Source of the DNA: JAXLSZ01 sp046330315
GTDB lineage: Bacteria; Actinomycetota; Thermoleophilia; Solirubrobacterales; 70-9
DNA length: 64,000 nucleotides
Assembly: GCA_046330315.1 (NCBI GenBank)
Contig: JAXLSZ010000007.1
Coordinates: forward strand, 287,795 to 351,794
Direction of reading: 5' to 3'
The translations under genes were made by a program, and so were the position numbers. Under the pieces are notes generated by a model, which was not told where the DNA came from, did not search any database, and saw only the letters and a list, made by a program, of their open reading frames with translations. Below are positions 34,486-43,770 of the stretch, piece by piece. Position 1 is the first letter of the stretch; the number at the start of each line of letters is the position of its first letter.

Positions 34486-34947
34486 CTACTGACCCCAGTT
34501 CCCGTTGGCGGGACAGCCACCGGTGTTGACCGGCGCGCAGGTGTAGGTCAGCGCACCGTTGGCCCCGTTCCGGTTGACCGTGAACACGGTGCCGGTAACC
34601 GGTGCCGTGACATCGATCTGGTAGCCGGTCCCGCTCAGGTTCGACAGACCGACGTTGGCGCCGCTGAGCGTCGGCTCGATCGCCCGCAGCCCGTTCACCG
34701 TCGCGGCGGCGTAGCTGCCGCCGTTGTCGGTGGCGAACGTCTCCATCGCGACCTGAGCGGAGTGAGCGTAGGCCTTGGCCTGCGCGTCGTTTGCCTTCTC
34801 CTTCTGGTTGAAGAAGGCCGGAATGGCGATTGCGGCCAGGATGCCGAGGATCAGCATCACGACCAGGAGCTCGACCAGGGTGAACCCGGCCTCGCTGTCA
34901 CCCGAGAGGCGGGCGCCAACCCGCTCGCGGAGCTTATGCAGCAGCAT
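34486..34947 (-). CDS. pilA: Major type IV pilin PilA
   Basis: 153 residues. The prepilin cleavage site is Gly21|Phe22 in SEAG|FTLVELLVVMLILGILAAIAIPAF, with Glu at +5 and the N-terminal assembly helix. The globular domain is small, with Cys pair TCAPVNTGGC forming the C-terminal D-loop. AGGAGG stands 4 nt before ATG. A cyclic-dinucleotide riboswitch lies 69 nt upstream, so pilin synthesis should respond to a second messenger. The terminal gene of a single-gene or riboswitch-pilA unit downstream of pilC. Confidence 0.95.
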   Translation of the reverse strand: MLLHKLRERVGARLSGDSEAGFTLVELLVVMLILGILAAIAIPAFFNQKEKANDAQAKAYAHSAQVAMETFATDNGGSYAAATVNGLRAIEPTLSGANVGLSNLSGTGYQIDVTAPVTGTVFTVNRNGANGALTYTCAPVNTGGCPANGNWGQ

Positions 34948-34968
34948 AGGTACCTCCTGTGGACCTAT
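34946..34968 (-). promoter_or_regulatory. Hairpin enclosing the pilA ribosome site
   Basis: Read on the minus strand, ATAGGT (34968-34963) pairs with ACCTAT (34951-34946), which includes the first two bases of the start codon. The AGGAGG ribosome site lies in the loop and loop edge. This could be the translational switch controlled by the aptamer. Confidence 0.45.
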
Positions 34969-35015
34969 CTGTTTTGCCAGGACCCCGCAGGTGTCCCCCA
35001 GTTGGTCTCTTGCAA

Positions 35016-35101
35016 CCCCGGTGGAAGCCCGGCTGACTCCATGCGGAGTCCCGCTGGCTTTGCGCCTCCGCCTCGCGGCGGTATTGCCTTTGGCACCGAG
35101 G
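35016..35101 (-). promoter_or_regulatory. GEMM-I cyclic-di-GMP (or cGAMP) riboswitch aptamer upstream of pilA
   Basis: 86 nt on the minus strand. An 8-bp P1 (CCUCGGUG with CACCGGGG) closes the element. Inside are CAAAGGCAAUACC, then P2 CCGCC-GCGA-GGCGG with a GNRA tetraloop, the invariant GCGCAAAGCC joining segment, and P3 GACUCC-GCAU-GGAGUC followed by AGCCGGG. Order and motifs match the GEMM-I class, known to sit before pilA genes in other bacteria. By my alignment the base equivalent to Vc2 G20 is G, favouring c-di-GMP over cGAMP, but the 5' join has one extra U and the alignment is by eye. Confidence 0.85.
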
Positions 35102-35168
35102 GCCTGGCCGATTGAACACGTATCCGTTATCGGCTCGGTCCGCGTCACCCACATCCCCATTTTTCGGT

Positions 35169-35189
35169 TCGCCGCTACCGAGAATCGGG
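35169..35189 (-). promoter_or_regulatory. Motif shared with the pilM upstream region
   Basis: Minus-strand CCCGATTCTCGGTAGCGGCG resembles the element before pilM (17 of the 20 positions identical). The 223-bp stretch 35102-35324 also has a GCGGGC-GAA-GCCCGC hairpin at 35231-35245 that may end pilC transcription; no strong sigma-70 promoter stands out. Confidence 0.45.
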
Positions 35190-35324
35190 GTGACCGAGGC
35201 CGAAAAGCGGGCAGATAACGGCCCATACTCGCGGGCTTCGCCCGCTGCGGCGCGCTCCCCTCCCGCCGACCCCAACACACGTCCACCGCGGCCTGGCCGA
35301 ACGTCCGGGGACCGCGGGACGCAG

Positions 35325-36569
35325 CTAGCGGATGTTGTCGTAGATCGTGAAGATCGGCAGGTACATCGCGATCACGATGAACCCGACGATGCCGCCCACG
35401 AAGCAGATCATCAGCGGCTCGATCAGCGAGGTCAGCGCCTTCACCTTGGCGTCGACCTCGGTCTCGTAGAAGTCGGCGATCTTGGTCAGCATGTGCTCGA
35501 GCTGGCCGGTCTCCTCGCCGACCGCGACCATGTGGGAGACCATGGCCGGGAAGATCTCCTCGTTCTCGATCGGGCCGGCGATCGAGCCTCCCTGCTTGAC
35601 CGAGGTGTACATCTCGTCCATCGCCTCCTCGATGACGATGTTGCCCGCGGTCTCACCGGTCAGCCGGATCGCCTGCAGCATCGGCACCCCCGAGGAGATC
35701 GCCCCCGAGAAGGTGCGCGACCAGCGGGCCAGCGCCACCTTCTGGACCACGTCGCCGATCTTGAAGGGAATGCGCAGCTTGAAGCGGTCCCAGACGGCCC
35801 GCCCGCGGTCGGTCTTCTTCCATCGCACCAGGGCGATGACGATCCCGATCAGGGCAGGGAAGATGATGAACCAGTAGCCGGTCAGCGCGTTCGAGGCCGC
35901 GACGCAGATCTGCGTCGGCAGCGGCAGGGCGGCGCTGACCCCGGGGGTCTCGTCGGCGATCTGGTCGAAGACCTTGACGAAGACCGGGATGATGAACATC
36001 ACCACGGCGATCAGGACGACCACCGCGAAGACGAAGACGAAGGCCGGGTACATCAGCGCCGAGCGGACCTGGCGGCGCAGCGCGTCCATCTTCTCGAGGT
36101 GAAAGGCAACCCGGTCGAGGGCCTCCTCCAGGCGCCCCGACTGCTCGCCGGAGCGCACCATCGAGCGCATCAGCCGGTCGAACACCTTCGGGTAGCGGTC
36201 CATCGCCTGCTCCAGCGAGCTGCCCGCCTCCACGTCACGATGAAGCCCGTCGATCGCCTCCCTGAGCAGGTCGTCCTCGCACTGCTCGGCGAGCGTCTTC
36301 AGGGTGCGCAGCATCGGCATCCCGGAGGCGATCAGGGTCGCGAACTGGCGGGCGAAGATCGCAAGCTCCCTGGTCTTCACCCCCTGCCAGCGCTTGAAGA
36401 CGTCCTCGATGTTGAGATGCCCGTGCTTCTCCTCGACGTCGAGGACGATCAGCCCGCGCTGGCGCAGCTGCTCGGTCACCTGGGCCTTCGACTCCGCCTG
36501 GATCTCGCCCCTGGAGCTGACCCCGGCGAGGTCCATGGCCCGGAACGCGAAGGTACTTGCCGAGGCCAC
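35325..36569 (-). CDS. pilC: Type IV pilus inner-membrane platform protein PilC
   Basis: 414 residues from GTG, with two tandem GspF domains. Each has the FARQFATLIASGMPML / WSRTFSGAISSGVPML opening and SGR/TGQLE helices, with three membrane segments (YPAFVFVFAVVVLIAVVMFIIP, IIFPALIGIVIALV, and a C-terminal FVGGIVGFIVIAMYLPIF). PilC couples the PilB/PilT motors to pilin insertion. It starts 9 nt after the pilT stop. Confidence 0.94.
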   Translation of the reverse strand: MASASTFAFRAMDLAGVSSRGEIQAESKAQVTEQLRQRGLIVLDVEEKHGHLNIEDVFKRWQGVKTRELAIFARQFATLIASGMPMLRTLKTLAEQCEDDLLREAIDGLHRDVEAGSSLEQAMDRYPKVFDRLMRSMVRSGEQSGRLEEALDRVAFHLEKMDALRRQVRSALMYPAFVFVFAVVVLIAVVMFIIPVFVKVFDQIADETPGVSAALPLPTQICVAASNALTGYWFIIFPALIGIVIALVRWKKTDRGRAVWDRFKLRIPFKIGDVVQKVALARWSRTFSGAISSGVPMLQAIRLTGETAGNIVIEEAMDEMYTSVKQGGSIAGPIENEEIFPAMVSHMVAVGEETGQLEHMLTKIADFYETEVDAKVKALTSLIEPLMICFVGGIVGFIVIAMYLPIFTIYDNIR

Positions 36570-36578
36570 CCGCGCCCC

Positions 36579-37730
36579 CTAGCCGACCGCGCCCACGGGG
36601 GCCTGGGCGGGCCGTGGCGCCGCGATCTCGGGACCCCCGAGCGGTCCGAGCAGGCGCCTCAGCTCCTCGGGGACCGAGGCCCGCTGCTGGGCCAGGGAGG
36701 AGGTGATCTCGCCGCTCCTGACGAGCCGGGCCAGATCGGCATCCATGGTCTGCATGCCCACGGCCCCCGAGGTCTGGAGCGCCGCGTAGATCTGGTGGGT
36801 CTTGGCCTCGCGGATCAGGTTGCGGATCGCCGGAGTCGGGACCAGCACCTCGCAGGCGACCACCCGGCCGGCGCCGTTGGCGGTCGGCAGCAGTTGCTGG
36901 GTGACGATCCCCTGCAGGGCGATCGAGAGCTGGGTCCGGACCTGCCCCTGCTGCTGCGGGGGGAACACGTCGATGATCCGGTCGACCGTCTGCGCCGTGG
37001 ACTGGGTGTGCAGGGTCGCGAACACCAGGTGCCCGGTCTCCGCGGCGGTCAGGGCGATCGAGATCGTCTCCAGGTCCCGCATCTCGCCGACCAGGATCAC
37101 GTCGGGGTCCTGACGCAGGGCGGCCTTGAGACCCAGGGTGAAGTCGACGGCGTCGGCCCCGATCTCGCGCTGGTTGATGATCGAGCGCTTGTGGTGGTGC
37201 AGGAACTCGATCGGGTCCTCGATGGTGAGGATGTGGTCCTCCCGCTCGCTGTTGATCAGGTCGATCATCGCCGCCAGCGTGGTGGACTTGCCCGAGCCCG
37301 TGGGTCCGGTGACCAGCACGAAGCCCCGCGGCTTGCGGGTGAAGTCGCGCAGGATCTGCGGGACCTTCAGGGAGTCGAGATCGGGAATCTCGTGCGGGAC
37401 GCGGCGGAGCGCGGCGCTGATCGCTCCCCTCTGGAAGAAGCAGTTGACCCTGAAGCGAGCGACGCGGGGGATCGCGTAGGCGAAGTCGAGCTGCTGGTTG
37501 TTCTCGAAGCGCTTGCGCTGGTCGTCGTTGAGGATGTTGTAGACGACGTCGCGGGTCTGCTGTGCGGTCAGCGGCTCGAACCCCGCCATCGGGGCGATCT
37601 TGCCGTGGGTCCGCATCGCCGGCGGAAACCCCGCCGTGAGGTGCACGTCGGATGCGCCAACCTCCACCATCCGCCCCAGCACTGCCGCGAAATCGAGGTC
37701 CATGGCCATCCCTATCGTCGCCGCGGGCAC
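36579..37730 (-). CDS. pilT: Pilus retraction ATPase PilT
   Basis: 383 residues from GTG 37730, or 374-376 from ATG 37703/37709. N-terminal PAS-like domain (LGRMVEVGASDVHLTAG), Walker A GPTGSGKSTT, Asp box IEDPIEFLHHH, Walker B DPDVILVGEMRD, His box TLHTQSTAQTVDRIID and the PilT-specific AIRNLIREAKTHQI (AIRNLIRE). It depolymerises the pilus. 6 nt separate it from pilB. Confidence 0.94.
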   Translation of the reverse strand: MPAATIGMAMDLDFAAVLGRMVEVGASDVHLTAGFPPAMRTHGKIAPMAGFEPLTAQQTRDVVYNILNDDQRKRFENNQQLDFAYAIPRVARFRVNCFFQRGAISAALRRVPHEIPDLDSLKVPQILRDFTRKPRGFVLVTGPTGSGKSTTLAAMIDLINSEREDHILTIEDPIEFLHHHKRSIINQREIGADAVDFTLGLKAALRQDPDVILVGEMRDLETISIALTAAETGHLVFATLHTQSTAQTVDRIIDVFPPQQQGQVRTQLSIALQGIVTQQLLPTANGAGRVVACEVLVPTPAIRNLIREAKTHQIYAALQTSGAVGMQTMDADLARLVRSGEITSSLAQQRASVPEELRRLLGPLGGPEIAAPRPAQAPVGAVG

Positions 37731-37736
37731 ACGACT

Positions 37737-39542
37737 TTAGGCCGTTACCCGCAGCACCTCCTCGAAGCTGGTCAACCCCGCGTGGACCTTGGGCAGCCCG
37801 TCCTCGCGAAGCGTGCGCATCCCCTCCTCGCGGGCGGCCGCGGCGATCTCCGCCTCGGACCCGTGGTTCACAGTCATCTCCTTGATCCGCTCGCTCAGAG
37901 GCATCACCGAGTAGAGGCCGACCCGCCCCCGGTAGCCGGTGCTCCCGCACCGCGTGCAGCCGACCGGCTCGTACGCCTCCAGGTCGGTGCCCACCCGGAT
38001 CCCCGCCTCGAGCAGCACGGGGGCCCCGACCACGGTGCGCCGCTTGCAGTGCGGGCAGAGCTTCCGTGCCAGTCGCTGGGCCACCACGCAGTCGACCGCA
38101 GAGGCGATCAGGAAGGCCTCGATCCCCATCTTGTCGAGCCGCGCGATCGCTCCGGGGGCATCGTTGGTGTGCAGGGTCGAGAGCATCATGTGCCCGGTCA
38201 TCGCCGCCTCGATGGCGATCCTGGCCGTCTCGCCGTCACGGATCTCGCCGACCATCACCACGTCCGGATCGGCACGGAGGATCGACCGCAGGCCCCTGGC
38301 GAAGTCGAGCCCGGCCTTGCGGTTCACGTTGATCTGGTTGATCCCCGGGATCCGGTACTCGACCGGGTCCTCGATGGTGATGATCTTCTTCTCTACGGCG
38401 TTGAGCTCCTGCAGCGCCGCGTAGAGCGTCGTCGACTTCCCCGAACCGGTCGGGCCGGTGACCAGCACCGCGCCATAGGGGCGCCTGAAGGAATGCTCGA
38501 ACACCGCCCGCGCGCTCTCCTCCATGCCGAGGGCATCGAGCGAGAGCTGGGCGCTCTCGTTGTCGAGGATCCGGATCGTCGCGCCCTCGCCGCGCTGTGT
38601 CGGAAGCGTGGTCACGCGCAGGTCTATGCGCCTGTCGTCGACGCTCACGCTGACCCGTCCGTCCTGCGGCACCCGCTTCTCGGCGATGTCGAGCTCCGCC
38701 ATGATCTTGATCCGGGAGATCACGGCGCTGATCATTCGCTTGGGGACGTGCGCGGTGTCCTTGAGCACCCCGTCCACCCGGAGACGGATCCGCAGCTCGC
38801 CCTCCTCGGGCTCCAGATGTATGTCCGAGGCCCCCTCGCCCACCGCCTGGCCGAGGATGCTGTAGACGAGCTTGATCACCGGCGCGTCCTCGGGGCTCGC
38901 CTGCAGCTCGCTGACCGCCGCCAGGCCCTCCTCGTCGAACTCGTCGGTCAGCTCCTGCTCGATGATCGCCTCGGAGGCGGCGCTCTGCAACGTGTTGAGC
39001 CGGCCCAGCAGGGCCTCGATGTCGTCCTCGGCGGCAACCGCGATCCGACAGTCCATTCCGGTCGCGATCTGGATGTCGTCCACCGCCAGGACGTTGGCGG
39101 GATCGGACATCGCGACGAGCAGCGTCTGCCCGTCGGCGAAGCCGACGGGGATGGCGTTGTAGCGGCGCGCGTTGACGACCGGGAAGAGGGCGGCGGCGGC
39201 CATGTCCACCTGATAGTTGGAGAGGTCGACGTGGTCGAGCCCGTAGCGCTCCGCCACCGCCCGCGAGAGCTGGTCGCCGCTTATCGCGCCCTGCTCGAGC
39301 AGGAGCACTTCCGGCGGCCGGCCGGCGGTCCGGGCCTCCTCGATCGCCCGCGCCACCCGCTCGGGGGACGCGAAGCCGAGCTTGACCAGGACGTCGGTCG
39401 TGAACCCCTGCGAGTGCCCGCGCTCCACCGGCGGGGTCAGACCGGGAACGCCGTTCGCCTCGGCCGACTCGGCCGATGCGGTTGCAGCTTCCTCCGCTTC
39501 CATGTTCGCCACGGGGTCGGTTTCGTACTGGTCGGGGCTCAC
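37737..39542 (-). CDS. pilB: Pilus extension ATPase PilB
   Basis: 601 residues from GTG. N-terminal GspE/MshE domain (residues about 35-190: LVKLGFASPERVARAIEEA, LLEQGAISGDQLSRAVAERYGLDHVDL), a domain family that binds c-di-GMP in some relatives; the catalytic part has GPTGSGKSTTLYAAL, IEDPVEYRI, ILRADPDVVMVGEIRD, and the zinc-binding CPHCKRR…CTRCGSTGYRGR. It powers pilin addition. Start choice is uncertain; an internal ATG (MEAEEAAT) removes 13 residues. Confidence 0.94.
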   Translation of the reverse strand: MSPDQYETDPVANMEAEEAATASAESAEANGVPGLTPPVERGHSQGFTTDVLVKLGFASPERVARAIEEARTAGRPPEVLLLEQGAISGDQLSRAVAERYGLDHVDLSNYQVDMAAAALFPVVNARRYNAIPVGFADGQTLLVAMSDPANVLAVDDIQIATGMDCRIAVAAEDDIEALLGRLNTLQSAASEAIIEQELTDEFDEEGLAAVSELQASPEDAPVIKLVYSILGQAVGEGASDIHLEPEEGELRIRLRVDGVLKDTAHVPKRMISAVISRIKIMAELDIAEKRVPQDGRVSVSVDDRRIDLRVTTLPTQRGEGATIRILDNESAQLSLDALGMEESARAVFEHSFRRPYGAVLVTGPTGSGKSTTLYAALQELNAVEKKIITIEDPVEYRIPGINQINVNRKAGLDFARGLRSILRADPDVVMVGEIRDGETARIAIEAAMTGHMMLSTLHTNDAPGAIARLDKMGIEAFLIASAVDCVVAQRLARKLCPHCKRRTVVGAPVLLEAGIRVGTDLEAYEPVGCTRCGSTGYRGRVGLYSVMPLSERIKEMTVNHGSEAEIAAAAREEGMRTLREDGLPKVHAGLTSFEEVLRVTA

Positions 39543-39558
39543 GCCGCCTTCAGTCGGC

Positions 39559-40155
39559 TCAGTTGGGGTGGTAGGTCTCGGTCGGCCCCACGTAGGACGC
39601 GTCCAGCACCGCCTGCACGATGCTCTGGGGGCTCTGGAAGCCGTAGCTCACGGTGGCCTGCGGGGTGCCTCCCGAGAGCCGGCGCGGGCGCAGCACGACC
39701 AGCGCGGGGACGCGGTCGACCTGGGCGCCGAGGGTGATCGCGGCGTAGTCGGCGATCCGCTGGGCCGGAACCACGAACACTGCAAGACCCGGCATCCCAC
39801 TCAGCTTGCGAACGGTCGGCAGCACCATCTCGTCGTCGACGCCGCCGTGCCGGACCACCAGGAGGACGACCGTCTTGGACTCGTCATACGCGCGGCTCAC
39901 GGCGGCGGGCAGGGGCGGAAGCGGAATGCCGGACGCAGCCGCGCTCGTCGCCGCTGCGGTAGTCGCAGCCGTGGCCGAGGTCTCCGTGCTCGGCAATGCC
40001 GTGCTTGCGGGCGAGGGGGCGGCCACGGTCGTGCCCGTCGAGGACGAGCCGCCTCCTCCTCCCATCCTGGTTATCAGAAGGAACGCGGCGGCGATCAGCA
40101 GCAGGCCGACCAGCGCGGCCTGCGCGGTCGGGTTGTTGTTCAGCTTGTCCCTCAT
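39559..40155 (-). CDS. Membrane-anchored thioredoxin-fold-like protein in the pilus operon
   Basis: 198 residues. One N-terminal membrane helix (AQAALVGLLLIAAAFLLITRM), an Ala/Ser/Thr-rich linker of about 50 residues, then a domain with KTVVLLVVRHGGVDDEMVLPTVRKL, a beta strand GLAVFVVPAQ and DRVPALVVLRP, the cis-Pro region of thioredoxin folds. The CxxC redox site is missing, so it is more likely structural than a disulfide oxidase. Not recognised as a named pilus factor. It lies between pilT2 and pilB on the same strand. Confidence 0.7.
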   Translation of the reverse strand: MRDKLNNNPTAQAALVGLLLIAAAFLLITRMGGGGGSSSTGTTVAAPSPASTALPSTETSATAATTAAATSAAASGIPLPPLPAAVSRAYDESKTVVLLVVRHGGVDDEMVLPTVRKLSGMPGLAVFVVPAQRIADYAAITLGAQVDRVPALVVLRPRRLSGGTPQATVSYGFQSPQSIVQAVLDASYVGPTETYHPN

Positions 40156-40293
40156 CGCCGGCTCACCATCTGATCGTCGTCACGGCTCCCGTCCACCTTG
40201 AGAGCGGCAAGTCCGCCCCCTTTCCGGGGCCGGGCTGCATCGGGGACCGGACGGGCACCACCGCCTCCGCTCCTGGCCGTTTGTACGAAGCCA

Positions 40294-41646
<1,353 letters not shown>

Positions 41647-41807
41647 CGCGGCCCTTATCGGCCGCGCGGGCGGTTGCTTGAACCCTGCCGCGCCGGCGTC
41701 GGGCTGCCCCCCATCCGCCCGCCCCCCGCGAGACTGAAGATAAGCACCGTCCTGATGGATTCGATCACTTTCGCCGGTGGCGGCTGCGCGGCAGGGGGCG
41801 CCGAGTG

Positions 41808-41993
41808 CCGGCGGCTACACGACTTCGCGGGGCTTCTGCCGGCGGCTACACGACTTCGCGGGGCTTCTGCCGGCGGCGACGCGAGTTCGCGCAGCTTCTG
41901 CCGGCGGCGACGCGAGTTCGCGCAGCTTCTGCCGGCGGCTACGCGAGTTCGCGCAGCTTCTGCCGGCGGCTACGCGACTTCGCGCAGCTTCTG
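41808..41993. repeat. 31-bp tandem repeat, six copies, containing the rpoD 3' end
   Basis: Six contiguous 31-bp units at 41808, 41839, 41870, 41901, 41932 and 41963 (start ccggcggctacgcgagttcg). The unit at 41963-41993 contains the real rpoD end (QKLREVA, TAG at 41970-41972). The other five are downstream copies with point differences, some keeping TAG and two with TCG. The remaining gap 41647-41807 to pilT2 has no gene I can see. Confidence 0.96.
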
Positions 41994-43076
41994 GGCCTCG
42001 GCCAGCGACTGCAGCTTCTTCAGCGACTGGTTCTCGATCTGGCGAATCCGCTCGCGGGTGACGTTGAAGGTCCGGCCCACCTCGTCGAGGGTGCGGGGGT
42101 GCTCGCCGCCGAGCCCGTAGCGCAGCTCCAGCACGCGCCGCTCGCGGTAGGAGAGGTTCTCCAGCGCCTCCTTGAGCGCCTCCTTGGTGAGCAGGTCGGC
42201 CGCCCTGTCGAAGGGCGACTCGGCCTTCTCGTCGGCGATGAACTGCCCGAACTCCGACTCCTCCTCGTCGCCCACCGGCTTCTCCAGGGAGACCGGCGCC
42301 TGCGCGGAGCGCTTGATCGAGTCGACCTCCTCGGGATCGATGCCGGTCACCTCGGCGATCTCCTCGGGGGTGGGCTCCCTCCCCAGCTCGGTGACCAGCT
42401 TGCGCTCGGCGCGACCGATCTTGTTGAGCTTCTCGACGACGTGGACCGGGATGCGGATGGTCCGCGCCTTGTCGGCAAGCGCCCGGGCGATCGCCTGGCG
42501 GATCCACCAGGTCGCGTAGGTGGAGAACTTGAAGCCCTTGCGGTAGTCGAACTTCTCCGCGGCCCGAACCAGTCCCAGCGTCCCCTCCTGGATCAGGTCG
42601 AGGAACGGCAGGCCCTGGTTGCGGTAGTTCTTGGCGATCGAGACGACCAGGCGCAGGTTGGACTCGACCATCTTCTGCTTGGCGTCGAGGTCGCCGCGCT
42701 CGATCCGCTTCGCCAGGTCCACCTCCTCCTGCGCGGTCAGCAGCCGCACCTTCCCGATGTCCTTGAGGAAGAGCTGCAGGGAGTCCGTGGTCATGTCCGG
42801 CTTCAGGTCCAGCGCCTGCTTCTGGCGGCGGCGCCCCTTCTTGCCGGTGTCGGCGGGCAGCGCGTCGGCGGCGGCCGTCTGGGCCGGGTCCACGTCCTCG
42901 ACCAGCTCGATGCCCGACTTCTCGAGGTGACCGTAGAGGTCCTCGACGTCCGACTCGTCGAGGTCCACCTCCGAGACTGCCGCGGCGACGTCCCCGAAGG
43001 TCAGCACGCCGAGCTGCTGGCCCTTGACGATCAGGCCCTTCACCTCTTCAAGCTCTTGGAGTTCTGCTACCAGCAT
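41970..43076 (-). CDS. rpoD: Principal RNA polymerase sigma factor (sigma-70)
   Basis: 368 residues from ATG 43076; a TTG at 43238 would add a Pro/Arg-rich stretch that does not look like sigma region 1. Region 1.1-like N-terminus (VKGLIVKGQQLGVLTFGDVAAAV), region 1.2 (DSLQLFLKDIGKVRLLTAQEEVDLAKRIE), region 2 with NLRLVVSIAKNYRNQGLPFLDLIQEG and FKFSTYATWWIRQAI, region 3, and region 4 (LEERERRVL-type SYRERRVLELRYGLGGEHPRTLDEVGRTFNVTRERIRQIE). Promoter-contact residues are all conserved. The last codons lie in the first unit of a 31-bp tandem array. Confidence 0.95.
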   Translation of the reverse strand: MLVAELQELEEVKGLIVKGQQLGVLTFGDVAAAVSEVDLDESDVEDLYGHLEKSGIELVEDVDPAQTAAADALPADTGKKGRRRQKQALDLKPDMTTDSLQLFLKDIGKVRLLTAQEEVDLAKRIERGDLDAKQKMVESNLRLVVSIAKNYRNQGLPFLDLIQEGTLGLVRAAEKFDYRKGFKFSTYATWWIRQAIARALADKARTIRIPVHVVEKLNKIGRAERKLVTELGREPTPEEIAEVTGIDPEEVDSIKRSAQAPVSLEKPVGDEEESEFGQFIADEKAESPFDRAADLLTKEALKEALENLSYRERRVLELRYGLGGEHPRTLDEVGRTFNVTRERIRQIENQSLKKLQSLAEAQKLREVA

Positions 43077-43250
43077 CCTGCTCTCTATTCGTTCGGTGGT
43101 GGTCTGCGGTTTAGCGATTGCCGTCCCGGGCGGCCGAATCGCGGCGCGCGGGCCTGCGACCAGGGCCTCCGGACCGGGCCGCAAGGGCCCCTCCGCGCGC
43201 ACGAACGGCCCCCTCGGGTCGGCCTGCGGGGCGATCAAACGTCTGTTCGT

Positions 43251-43279
43251 ATCCTAGGACCATCGGTTTTCCCAGTCAA
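43251..43279 (-). promoter_or_regulatory. Strong sigma-70 promoter of rpoD
   Basis: On the minus strand TTGACT (43279-43274), a 17-bp spacer and TAGGAT (43256-43251). It gives a leader of about 165 nt before ATG 43076; that leader contains no other feature I recognise. Confidence 0.75.
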
Positions 43280-43363
43280 GGCTAGCGACGCGCCAACCTG
43301 ACTCAGGAAACCCCCAATTCGCGGACAAGTAGCGCCAGCACCAACACCGGCCCCCGCGATTGT

Positions 43364-43369
43364 TACGGT
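43364..43369 (+). promoter_or_regulatory. Candidate -10 box (TACGGT) of the small ORF at 43379
   Basis: TACGGT ends 9 nt before ATG 43379, matching the leaderless pattern seen at annotated genes nearby. Confidence 0.45.
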
Positions 43370-43378
43370 GAGTTGGCG

Positions 43379-43669
43379 ATGACCGACGAACGAGGCCTGC
43401 TGGGCAGCCTCCCACGGACCCGTCCAGGGGTCGAGAGCCCGCGCCGGGCGGCGGCCAGGGCGGGGTCCGCCAAGAGCTCGCCGCCGGGCCTGGATGCCGC
43501 CCCGCAGGCGGGATCCGGGGCCGGGGACCACCGGAGCGCCTCACCGCCCTCGGGCTTCGAGGACCTGGCTCATGCGGGATTCGGGCTGGCGAGAGGCGTC
43601 GCCGCCGTTGGGCTGCGTCTTGCAGGCCGCGCGGCCGGGGAGCTCGGCAGGGCTGTGGGGCGACGCTGA
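43379..43669 (+). CDS. Small hypothetical protein
   Basis: 96 residues, MTDERGLLGSLPRTRPG onwards. The first 60 residues are Pro/Ala/Arg-rich; the end (FEDLAHAGFGLARGVAAVGLRLAGRAAGELGRAVG) would form an amphipathic helix. No family recognised. A properly spaced TACGGT box and its position before the BrkB gene favour a real gene, but high-GC shadow coding cannot be excluded. Confidence 0.5.
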   Translation: MTDERGLLGSLPRTRPGVESPRRAAARAGSAKSSPPGLDAAPQAGSGAGDHRSASPPSGFEDLAHAGFGLARGVAAVGLRLAGRAAGELGRAVGRR

Positions 43670-43770
43670 AGGGCCCGCGGCTCCGGCCCTCCTCCGCCGG
43701 CGGCGCGGGGACTCCGCCGACGGCCGGCCGGCGTCCGGCCAAGCGACGCCCGCCGTCGCCGGCGGGGGCG

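Noticed and set aside
35112..39737. 1541-codon plus-strand open frame
   Set aside because: Antisense to pilC, pilT and pilB, whose catalytic motifs are intact; a shadow frame.
41808..41993. CRISPR array
   Set aside because: Units are contiguous with no spacers, and no cas genes are in the window; the same holds for the other arrays.
43077..43238. N-terminal extension of RpoD from TTG 43238
   Set aside because: Low-complexity Pro/Arg sequence starting 6 bp after the predicted transcript start; ATG 43076 begins the conserved protein.
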